From Candidatus Krumholzibacteriota bacterium (GTDB taxonomy: Bacteria > Krumholzibacteriota > Krumholzibacteriia > Krumholzibacteriales > Krumholzibacteriaceae), in contig DAOVNN010000143.1 in the NCBI GenBank assembly GCA_030630165.1, positions 1-7,232 on the forward strand: 7,232 bases of DNA, given 5' to 3'. Under the pieces are notes generated by a model. The model was not told where the DNA came from and did no database searches. It saw only the letters and a program-made list of their open reading frames with translations. How positions within the stretch are numbered: position 1 is the stretch's first letter; every line of letters starts with the position of its first letter. The position numbers were made by a program, and so were the translations under genes. Shown in pieces: positions 1-5,638 of the stretch.

Positions 1-300
1 GACAGGCGCACCAAGTATGACCTGGTCTCCCGTATCATGGAGCAGCTGAAGGAAGCAAACGCAGTAAACGGGACATCCGTCTCTGTCAGCGAAGAAGATG
101 AGATAAACGAAAAAGGGGGCCTTCGTGGCCGGTACCGCTGTTGCAAACCAGAAATTCAAGGCGGGATACAACAGGTACCTGCGGAACGCACTCTATCTGA
201 CGCTAGTTCTGCATTTCGTCGGTATCTACTTTTCACCCCCCTTCGAATTCAAGCCTTACGTGCTGAAGGAACAGGAGTTCATCGTAATAGATACCGCTGA
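1..300 (+). CDS. ExbD-like biopolymer transport protein, 3' end (partial)
   Basis: The first frame is open from base 1 and reads DRRTKYDLVSRIMEQLKEAN, then a Ser/Val and Glu/Asp-rich tail. A charged strand, a hydrophobic V..IM..LK.A helix and a short strand with an acidic end are what the periplasmic C-terminus of ExbD/TolR proteins looks like. ExbD works with ExbB in the inner membrane as the proton-driven motor that energises TonB, and tonB follows directly, which supports the call. The N-terminal membrane helix lies outside the window. Only about the first 38 codons look ExbD-like. From about base 115 the frame becomes Arg-rich and simply shadows tonB until the TGA at 298-300, giving a 176-base overlap. 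Stops in the other two forward frames (TGA 99-101 and TAA 104-106) sit where an ExbD would normally end, so a frameshift or sequence error is possible. The true end is therefore uncertain. The family call rests on a short tail plus context. Confidence 0.55.
   Translation, partial: DRRTKYDLVSRIMEQLKEANAVNGTSVSVSEEDEINEKGGLRGRYRCCKPEIQGGIQQVPAERTLSDASSAFRRYLLFTPLRIQALRAEGTGVHRNRYR
113..119 (+). promoter_or_regulatory. Ribosome binding site that sets the GTG start of tonB
   Basis: The run AAGGGGG lies five bases before the GTG at 125. In this frame the TAA at 104-106 closes the reading frame upstream. No ATG occurs until residue 77, which is already past the membrane segment. GTG at 125 is therefore the only sensible start. 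The site sits inside the end of the exbD-like frame, which suggests translational coupling. Confidence 0.6.
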
Positions 301-757
301 GGACTTCGAGCTTCCGCCTCCTCCAAAGGAGATCGATCAGCCAGTAGTGCCGATGGCCGCTGAGGAAGGCGAGGAAGTAGACGAAGACACCGAGATCGCT
401 CCGACGAGTTTCGACCGCATCGAGAATCTGCCGCCTCCCCCTCCGCCACCGTCCGAGTCGGCATCTGAGTTCTACGCTTTCGATGAACCGCCGCAACTGA
501 TCCGGTATGTCCCGCCGAGCTATCCGGCGCTTGCGAGGCAGGCGGGGATCGAGGGAACGGTGCTGCTGCGCGTGGTCGTAGGGACGGATGGAAAGGTCGA
601 GAGTGCCACTGTCATCCAGTCCGACGTGACGCCGGCAATGGAAAAGGCAGCCTTGGCCGCAGCGAGAAAGTTCCTCTTCAAGCCGGCGAAGCAGAGAACG
701 GTGCCAGTGAGGGCCAGTATGGCGGTACCGATCAGGTTCAAGCTGCACGGCAGCTGA
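125..757 (+). CDS. tonB: TonB family energy transducer
   Basis: This 210-residue protein transmits proton-motive energy from ExbB/ExbD to TonB-dependent receptors in the outer membrane. A short cytoplasmic N-terminus is followed by one membrane helix at about residues 21-37. That helix carries T26-xxx-H30, matching the Ser-xxx-His pattern of the TonB anchor that contacts ExbB/ExbD. The periplasmic linker has two proline tracts (64-67 and 103-109) around a very acidic stretch (79-90). It is not the Glu-Pro/Lys-Pro linker of E. coli TonB. The C-terminal TonB domain spans about 125-207, with the typical PPSYPALARQAGIEGTV motif, a GTDGKV turn, and a closing alternation that ends in VPIRFKL. It starts with GTG behind a good ribosome binding site, follows the exbD-like gene, and ends just before a terminator. 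The family is clear; which receptor it serves cannot be seen. Confidence 0.93.
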   Translation: MAGTAVANQKFKAGYNRYLRNALYLTLVLHFVGIYFSPPFEFKPYVLKEQEFIVIDTAEDFELPPPPKEIDQPVVPMAAEEGEEVDEDTEIAPTSFDRIENLPPPPPPPSESASEFYAFDEPPQLIRYVPPSYPALARQAGIEGTVLLRVVVGTDGKVESATVIQSDVTPAMEKAALAAARKFLFKPAKQRTVPVRASMAVPIRFKLHGS

Positions 758-782
758 TATACCGCGAATAACGAAGTTACAG

Positions 783-812
783 GGCCCGGGCTTTCCGCCG
801 GGCCTTTTTTTT
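783..812 (+). terminator. Rho-independent terminator after tonB
   Basis: GGCCCGG (783-789) pairs perfectly with CCGGGCC (798-804) across an 8-base loop, and eight T residues (805-812) follow at once. It lies 25 bases after the tonB stop. It separates the exbD/tonB transcript from the exporter genes, so the latter need their own promoter. Confidence 0.9.
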
Positions 813-863
813 ATCCCCTCCGGATAAGTGGGGAACTGCACGGGGCCTCATCCCAAGGATATA

Positions 864-913
864 TTGACACGCAGTCACTCTTGATTGAAACTTAGAGACC
901 GAATATTCGTAAT
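864..913 (+). promoter_or_regulatory. Candidate promoter region for the exporter operon
   Basis: The stretch between the terminator and the TolC-like gene turns AT-rich from about 860. The best-spaced pair is TTGAAA (885-890), 17 bases, then CGTAAT (908-913), matching 5/6 and 4/6 of the sigma70 consensus. A perfect TTGACA lies at 864-869, but the hexamer 17 bases on (GAAACT) is poor. TATAGA at 931-936 is another possible -10 without a partner. Two 8-base palindromes, GAATATTC (901-908) and AACCGGTT (939-946), could be part of an operator but are too short to prove it. A promoter is expected here because of the terminator upstream. The exact boxes are a guess, and other phyla may use different consensus sequences. 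Confidence 0.35.
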
Positions 914-979
914 AATTAGGTGTATCGTTTTATAGAGTAACCGGTTTCATAGTCTGAATCATAAGGAAAGGCTTCAACG

Positions 980-2350
980 ATGTTTCGAGCAAAGAGAGTA
1001 ATATCGCTCTTCGCAGTAGCGGTGGGTGTGGCGATCATGGTCTCGATGATGGCATCCGTGGCATTCTCCGCGGACAGGATCCTGACGCTGAGAGAGTGTA
1101 TCGAAATCGCGCTTGTGAACAATCCCGACATGGGGATGGCGCGGCAGTCGCTCAAGAAATCCGAAAGCTATGTACTGAACAGTTACGGGAACCTGCTTCC
1201 CAACCTGCAGCTCGATTTCTATGCCGGTCACAGGTACTACGGTCCGTCTTCCGTGCTGATCGATGGTTCAGGGCGTCCGGTGCAGTCGCAGGGATTTGAC
1301 TATGAGGACTATACATTCCGTATCGCCTCCGACATCGTCATCTGGGATGGCGGCGCCAACTACGCGAGACTCAGGCAGTCCAAGCGCAACCGCGAAGGAG
1401 CGGAGGAAGAGCTTCAGTATAACTACGACATGATCTCGGCTACCGTGATCCGGGCCTACTACAACCTCGTCAGATTCAAGAAGTTGACTGTGGTGGCCGA
1501 GGAGAGCGTCAACCAGGCGAAACAGAGTCTCGACAGGACCGACGCACTGCTCGAGGTAGGCTCCGGTACACGGGCCGATGTGCTGAAGGCGAAGGTGCTT
1601 CACTCGAACACCAGGCTCGACCTTATCAGGGCCACGAACCAGATCGAGATCGCGAAGGAGGACCTGATCGCTGTCCTCAATCTGGAGGACTACTCCGAAG
1701 TCAGCATCGATACGTCGCTTGTGATGAATATGTCAAATCCCGACCCCCACAGTGAGATAGACTTCGCGATGGATAACAGGTCGGACCTCAGAGGGCTCAG
1801 GGCCTACCTCGAAGGGGCCGACGCCGGGGTGAGGGTGGCCAAGTCAGGCTGGCTGCCTGTATTCGGGGCGAACTTCGGATATTACTGGAGCGACCGCGAG
1901 ATGGCCGATAACCTCAATTTCTTCAGGGAAGAGTATTCCTGGAATATAACCGCATACATGCGGATCAATGTCTTCGACAGGTTCAATACCAGCGCCAACG
2001 TCAAGACGGCAAAGGCGGATTACAGGATATCCGAGTATCAGCTCGAGAAGAGCAGGATCAATGCTGTCAGGGAGATCAAGAGCCTCATCATCGTCATAGG
2101 TGAGGCGATCGAGCGTGTGGCAGTTGCTTCGGAGACAGTCGAACAGGCAAGTGAAGATGTGCGGCTCGCGGAGGAAAGGTACAGAGTGGGCGCTGGAACG
2201 ATGCTCGACACGATCGCTGCGCAGGTATCCCTCACCCAGGCGAAAGCGGACGTCATCGGCGCGAAATGCGACTATCTCGTCGCCATCGCCGACCTCGACC
2301 GGGCGACAGGCAGGGAATCGAGGCTCAGAGCCGGGTCGGAGGGAGAATGA
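980..2350 (+). CDS. TolC family outer membrane efflux protein
   Basis: This 456-residue protein should form the trimeric outer-membrane channel and periplasmic tunnel of the exporter encoded downstream. It has an N-terminal signal peptide: basic FRAKR, a hydrophobic core to about residue 28, and a likely signal peptidase I cut near residues 30-31 (AFSA/DR). The mature part starts with LTLRECIEIALVNNPDM, the usual opening of OEP/TolC proteins. It contains the internal duplication of the family. Each half has a beta segment (about 75-120 and 290-335) and long helices around a GxGT turn: GSGTRADVLKAK (194-205) and GAGTMLDTIAAQ (404-415). The length is normal. ATG at 980 follows AGGAAAGG (964-971) by eight bases and is the start that gives the signal peptide. 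It is first in the five-gene unit, and its stop is one base from the ATPase start. The family is certain; the substrate is unknown. Confidence 0.93.
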   Translation: MFRAKRVISLFAVAVGVAIMVSMMASVAFSADRILTLRECIEIALVNNPDMGMARQSLKKSESYVLNSYGNLLPNLQLDFYAGHRYYGPSSVLIDGSGRPVQSQGFDYEDYTFRIASDIVIWDGGANYARLRQSKRNREGAEEELQYNYDMISATVIRAYYNLVRFKKLTVVAEESVNQAKQSLDRTDALLEVGSGTRADVLKAKVLHSNTRLDLIRATNQIEIAKEDLIAVLNLEDYSEVSIDTSLVMNMSNPDPHSEIDFAMDNRSDLRGLRAYLEGADAGVRVAKSGWLPVFGANFGYYWSDREMADNLNFFREEYSWNITAYMRINVFDRFNTSANVKTAKADYRISEYQLEKSRINAVREIKSLIIVIGEAIERVAVASETVEQASEDVRLAEERYRVGAGTMLDTIAAQVSLTQAKADVIGAKCDYLVAIADLDRATGRESRLRAGSEGE

Positions 2351-2351
2351 T

Positions 2352-3032
2352 ATGCTGATAAAGGTCAGAGATGTTAAAAAGATATACGAAGTCGGGATAC
2401 AGAAGATAGAGGCGGTCGCGGGAATCGATCTCGAGATCGACAGGAACGAATACGTCGCGATCATGGGGCCTTCGGGATCGGGCAAATCGACCTTTATGAA
2501 CCTGCTCGGATGTCTCGATACGCCGTCTGCCGGTGACTACTGGCTCAACGGCAAGGAGGTCAGCAACCTCAGCGACGATGAGCTCGCCCGGATCAGGAAC
2601 AGGGAGATAGGCTTCGTCTTTCAGACCTTCAATCTCCTGCCGAGAGCTACGGCGGCGCAGAATGTCGAGCTCCCGCTGATATATGGCGGCATCTCCGCCG
2701 ATGAACGCCGCGACAGGGCTGCGGAGGTGCTCGAATCGGTCGGCCTCACCGACAGGGCGAAGCACAGGCCGAACGAGTTGTCAGGGGGTCAGCGCCAGAG
2801 GGTCGCTATCGCGAGGGCGATGGTCAACAGGCCGTCGATAATCCTCGCTGATGAGCCTACTGGAAACCTCGACAGCAAGACAGGCATCGAGATCATGTCT
2901 CTCTTCGACACGATCCACGCTGCCGGCAATACGATAGTGATGGTTACTCATGAGGAGCATATCGCCGATTACGCCAAGCGCGTGATAAGGCTCCTCGACG
3001 GCAAGATAGAAGAAGACATCAGGACGGACTGA
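2352..3032 (+). CDS. ABC transporter ATP-binding protein, MacB/LolD type
   Basis: This 226-residue stand-alone nucleotide-binding subunit hydrolyses ATP on the cytoplasmic side to drive the two permeases. All core motifs are intact: Walker A GPSGSGKST (39-47), Q-loop Q91 in GFVFQTFNLLPR, signature LSGGQ (143-147), Walker B IILADEPT with catalytic E168, D-loop GNLDS (171-175), and switch histidine H200 in MVTHE. GCLDTPSAG and the LPLIYGG segment are typical of the MacB/LolD (FtsE-like) branch. The frame is open back to an ATG at 2100, but that extension lies inside the TolC-like gene and is Arg-rich. ATG at 2352 gives the normal family start MLIKVRDVKKIYEVG, has GGAGG/GGGAGA just upstream, and lies one base after the TolC stop, so coupling is likely. 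MacB proper has this domain fused to its permease; here it is separate, as in LolD. Confidence 0.95.
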   Translation: MLIKVRDVKKIYEVGIQKIEAVAGIDLEIDRNEYVAIMGPSGSGKSTFMNLLGCLDTPSAGDYWLNGKEVSNLSDDELARIRNREIGFVFQTFNLLPRATAAQNVELPLIYGGISADERRDRAAEVLESVGLTDRAKHRPNELSGGQRQRVAIARAMVNRPSIILADEPTGNLDSKTGIEIMSLFDTIHAAGNTIVMVTHEEHIADYAKRVIRLLDGKIEEDIRTD

Positions 3033-3042
3033 GCCGTCCTGA
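3019..3042 (+). other. Stem-loop across the ATPase stop codon
   Basis: TCAGGACGG (3019-3027) and CCGTCCTGA (3034-3042) are perfect inverted repeats of nine bases around a six-base loop that contains most of the ATPase stop codon region (TGA at 3030-3032). No T-tract follows, so this is not a classical terminator. It could protect the 3' end of a processed upstream mRNA or lower read-through into the next gene. Confidence 0.6.
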
Positions 3043-3047
3043 AAGAT

Positions 3048-3081
3048 GAAAGCCCCGATCCGCTCTGATCGAAGGGCTTTC
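3048..3081 (+). other. Second stem-loop in the ATPase-adaptor gap
   Basis: GAAAGCCCCGATC (3048-3060) pairs with GATCGAAGGGCTTTC (3067-3081), a 13-pair stem with a two-base AA bulge (3072-3073) and a six-base loop. It is followed by CGAGTACA rather than T residues, so it is not an obvious terminator. It lies five bases after the first stem-loop. Its 3' arm shares TTTC (3078-3081) with the next inverted repeat. Confidence 0.6.
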
Positions 3082-3102
3082 GAGTACACAAGCAGCTCGA
3101 AA
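3078..3102 (+). other. Third inverted repeat, just upstream of the adaptor ribosome binding site
   Basis: TTTCGAG (3078-3084) and CTCGAAA (3096-3102) are perfect seven-base inverted repeats with an 11-base loop. The repeat ends four bases before the AGGAGG of the adaptor gene. Its left arm reuses the last bases of the previous stem, so the two compete in part. A role in translation or in RNA processing is inference only. Confidence 0.45.
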
Positions 3103-3106
3103 ATAC

Positions 3107-3112
3107 AGGAGG
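3107..3112 (+). promoter_or_regulatory. Strong Shine-Dalgarno of the adaptor gene
   Basis: AGGAGG ends four bases before the ATG at 3117, a near-perfect but close spacing. It supports that start and suggests the adaptor is translated independently rather than by coupling to the ATPase 84 bases upstream. Confidence 0.7.
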
Positions 3113-3116
3113 AGAG

Positions 3117-4367
3117 ATGACCAGGAAGCACTGGATAGCCATCGGTGTCGTCGTGGTAGTGATTGTGCTCGTGCTGATCAACCTCAAGGCGAAGGGCGGC
3201 AAGGAACTCGCCGTTCAGGCGGAAGAGGTGACCAGGATGGACCTGGAGATGATTATTTCCGCCTCAGGCAGCATCAAGCCGAAGAGGCAGATCGATATCA
3301 GCGCTTCGAGCATCGGCAAGGTCACAAGGGTCGCGGTCAAGGAAGGGGATTATGTCGAGCAGGGACAGTTCCTCATCCAGATCGATCCGATACAGCTCGA
3401 GACGACCGTAGATCGGCTCGAGGCGGCCGTCCAGTCGGCCAGGGCAGGCGAGCGCCAGGCGAAATATCAGTTGGATCAGTACGAAAGCGACTTCGAACGG
3501 GCGGAGAGGCTCTTCAAGCAGGGATTCCTCACCGACAAGGAGGTCAGGGATGCGAAGACCGTGCGGGACGTCGGGATCTCGAATCTCGAGTCGGCCAGGC
3601 AGCTCGTGAGGCAGCAGAAGGCGCAGCTCTCCAGCGCGAAGCACAACCTCCAGGAGGTAACGATCGAGGCCGAGATGGCCGGTATCGTCACCCGCCTCAA
3701 TGTCGAGGAGGGCGAGATAGCCATCATGGGAACGCTCAACAATCCCGGCACGGTCCTGATGACTATCGCCGACCTTTCCTCCATCGAGGCCGAAGTGGAG
3801 GTAGACGAGACGGAAGTGGTCAGCATCGAGACGGGACAGTCCGCCGAGATCACACTCGACGCCTTTCCCGACACCTCGTATGCGGGGATCGTCACCGAGG
3901 TCGGCAACAGCCCGATACTCTCTTCCTCGGTGTCGGGGCAGCAGGGCGTCGATTTCAAGGTCGTCATCACCGTGACGGATACTATCCCGAACGTCAGGCC
4001 CGGTCTGTCGGCTGATTCGGAGATCATCGCCGCCCGGGCGGCGAACGCGCTCGCTATCCCGATCCAGAGCCTGACGGTCAGGCAGGAGAAGGATCTGAAA
4101 GGGTATGCGGAGGAAGCCGATTCTGCTTCGGCTGACTCGATTACGGTGAAAAAAGATAAAAGCAGCGAGGTCGAGGGAGTCTTCGTAGTGGTCGACGGCA
4201 AGGCCGAATTCAGACAGATAAAGATCGGCGTTGCCGGTCAGACCCATTTCGAGATCCTGTCCGGCCTCGAAGAGGGCGACAAGGTCGTGAGCGGCAATTT
4301 CAGGGCGATCAGGGATCTGAAGGACGGGCAGCGGGTCAAGATCACAAAGAAGGCCGCGAAGAAATGA
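3117..4367 (+). CDS. Efflux RND/ABC periplasmic adaptor (membrane fusion protein, MacA/HlyD type)
   Basis: This 416-residue adaptor should link the inner-membrane permeases to the TolC-like channel. After MTRKHW comes one membrane anchor (about 7-22, very valine-rich) with no lipobox cysteine, so it is anchored by the uncleaved helix. The domain order is typical. The first lipoyl half is at about 59-90 (GKVTRVAVKEGDYVEQGQ). A helical hairpin follows at about 92-180, containing LFKQGFLTDKEVRDAK. The second lipoyl half is at about 184-218 (AGIVTRLNVEEGE), and the beta-barrel at about 222-305 contains VDETEVVSIETGQ and VRPGLSAD. The membrane-proximal domain (310-410) is interrupted by a charged, Ser/Ala/Asp-rich insert at about 324-352. 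LSGLEEGDKVVSGN near the end is a family hallmark. It sits between ATPase and permease genes, 34 bases before the latter. The class is certain; its specific partner is inferred from the operon. Confidence 0.93.
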   Translation: MTRKHWIAIGVVVVVIVLVLINLKAKGGKELAVQAEEVTRMDLEMIISASGSIKPKRQIDISASSIGKVTRVAVKEGDYVEQGQFLIQIDPIQLETTVDRLEAAVQSARAGERQAKYQLDQYESDFERAERLFKQGFLTDKEVRDAKTVRDVGISNLESARQLVRQQKAQLSSAKHNLQEVTIEAEMAGIVTRLNVEEGEIAIMGTLNNPGTVLMTIADLSSIEAEVEVDETEVVSIETGQSAEITLDAFPDTSYAGIVTEVGNSPILSSSVSGQQGVDFKVVITVTDTIPNVRPGLSADSEIIAARAANALAIPIQSLTVRQEKDLKGYAEEADSASADSITVKKDKSSEVEGVFVVVDGKAEFRQIKIGVAGQTHFEILSGLEEGDKVVSGNFRAIRDLKDGQRVKITKKAAKK

Positions 4368-4401
4368 GCGGTCTACAGGGCTTCAAGGAAATAACAGGGC
4401 C

Positions 4402-5631
4402 ATGCAGATATTTCAGGGTATGAATATCGCCCTCAGGGCGCTTCATGAGAACAAGCTCCGGACCTTTCTCACACTTCTCGGCAACATCGTGGGAACGATG
4501 TCGGTCATCGCCGTTGTGTCGCTCATCGGCGGAATAGACGACTACGTCAAGGAGAAGGTCGCCGGGGAGGGAAGCAATGTCTTTACTATCGAGCGTTTCA
4601 ATTTCTTCGAGGCGATCACCGACCTGGACGCCTTCCTCGAGGCGATCGCGCGCAATCCGAGGATCAAACTGAGCGATGTCGAATATATGCGCGAAAGGAT
4701 ACCATCCGCCTCGTATGTTGCGGCGGCGGCGAGCAGCGATGCGCAGGTGAGCTACCGCGACGAATGGGTCGACCGGATATCGATCAGGGGAAGGTCCGAG
4801 GAATACCCGATGATCGAGGATGCTCCTCTTTTCCTCGGAAGGCACATCTCGCGGCTCGAGGACCAGAAGTCGGTGAGCGTGGCTGTTCTCGGGTGGGAGG
4901 TCTACACGAGGCTCTTTCCCCGGGGCGATCCGCTCGGGACGAGGATCAAGATAGGAAGAAAGCATTTCACCGTGACAGGAGTGGTCGAGGACCTCGGCAC
5001 CGTCCTCGGGGAATCGAAGAACAGGTTTGTATATATCCCCGTCAACACCTTCCTCAAGACCTACGGCGCGAGGACGTCGATCGAGATCAAGGTCAAGGCC
5101 GCGGACATAACGCTCCTCGATCAGGCGGTAGACGAGGCGACGATGGCGATGAGGATCAGGCACGGGCTCAGGCCGATGGAGGATGATGATTTCGCCATCG
5201 TGACATCGGAGAATCTCATTTCGCTGTGGGAAAAGATATCGACCTCGATATTCAACGCGCTGATATTCATCGTCTCGATAGCGCTCGTTGTCGGCGGCGT
5301 GGTCCTGATGAACGTCATGCTCGTATCGGTCACCGAGCGGACGAAGGAAGTCGGCCTGCGAAAGGCCCTCGGCGCGAGGAAGGCGAATATAATCTGGCAG
5401 TTCATCGTCGAATCGGTCACTCTTTCGCTTATCGGCGGGATCATCGGGATACTGACCGGATTTTCGATAGCGGCGATCATATCGATCGTCTCACCCCTTC
5501 CGTATGTCGTGGCCCCGTGGTCGATAGCGGCGGGATTGATCGTGACTTTCATCATCGGGATCGTCTTCGGGACATACCCGGCGAGCAAGGCGGCGAACCT
5601 CGACCCGGTGGTCGCGCTGCATTCCGAATAG
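4402..5631 (+). CDS. ABC transporter permease, FtsX/MacB type (first of two)
   Basis: This 409-residue inner-membrane permease has the MacB fold. A cytoplasmic N-terminus with ALRALHENKLRTFLTLLG leads into TM1 (about 22-46). A large periplasmic core domain follows (about 47-278), with LFPRGDPLGTRIKIG (171-185). The FtsX domain has three further helices (about 282-308, 332-362 and 372-392). The cytoplasmic coupling segment VSVTERTKEVGLRKALGAR (308-326) and the final YPASKAANLDPVVALHSE are hallmarks of the family. There is no fused ATPase domain and no cysteine. ATG at 4402 gives the usual MacB-like start; AAGGAA (4385-4390) is a rather distant ribosome binding site (11 bases). ATG at 4420 is a possible alternative that removes six residues. 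It should pair with the next gene's product, or with itself, and be powered by the ATPase above. Confidence 0.92.
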   Translation: MQIFQGMNIALRALHENKLRTFLTLLGNIVGTMSVIAVVSLIGGIDDYVKEKVAGEGSNVFTIERFNFFEAITDLDAFLEAIARNPRIKLSDVEYMRERIPSASYVAAAASSDAQVSYRDEWVDRISIRGRSEEYPMIEDAPLFLGRHISRLEDQKSVSVAVLGWEVYTRLFPRGDPLGTRIKIGRKHFTVTGVVEDLGTVLGESKNRFVYIPVNTFLKTYGARTSIEIKVKAADITLLDQAVDEATMAMRIRHGLRPMEDDDFAIVTSENLISLWEKISTSIFNALIFIVSIALVVGGVVLMNVMLVSVTERTKEVGLRKALGARKANIIWQFIVESVTLSLIGGIIGILTGFSIAAIISIVSPLPYVVAPWSIAAGLIVTFIIGIVFGTYPASKAANLDPVVALHSE

Positions 5632-5638
5632 GATCAAT

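Noticed and set aside
2100..2351. N-terminal extension of the ATPase frame back to ATG 2100
   Set aside because: It overlaps the conserved end of the TolC-like gene, is Arg/Ser-rich and has no counterpart in ABC ATPases. ATG 2352 gives the standard start with a ribosome binding site.
3048..3081. Rho-independent terminator inside the exporter operon
   Set aside because: The stem is good but no T-tract follows, and the downstream adaptor and permeases have no obvious promoter of their own, so it is listed as a stem-loop only.
3264..4247. A 327-codon open frame on the minus strand opposite the adaptor gene
   Set aside because: It shadows the adaptor: low-complexity Asp/Leu/Arg composition, no family motif, and no separate ribosome binding site or promoter that I could see.
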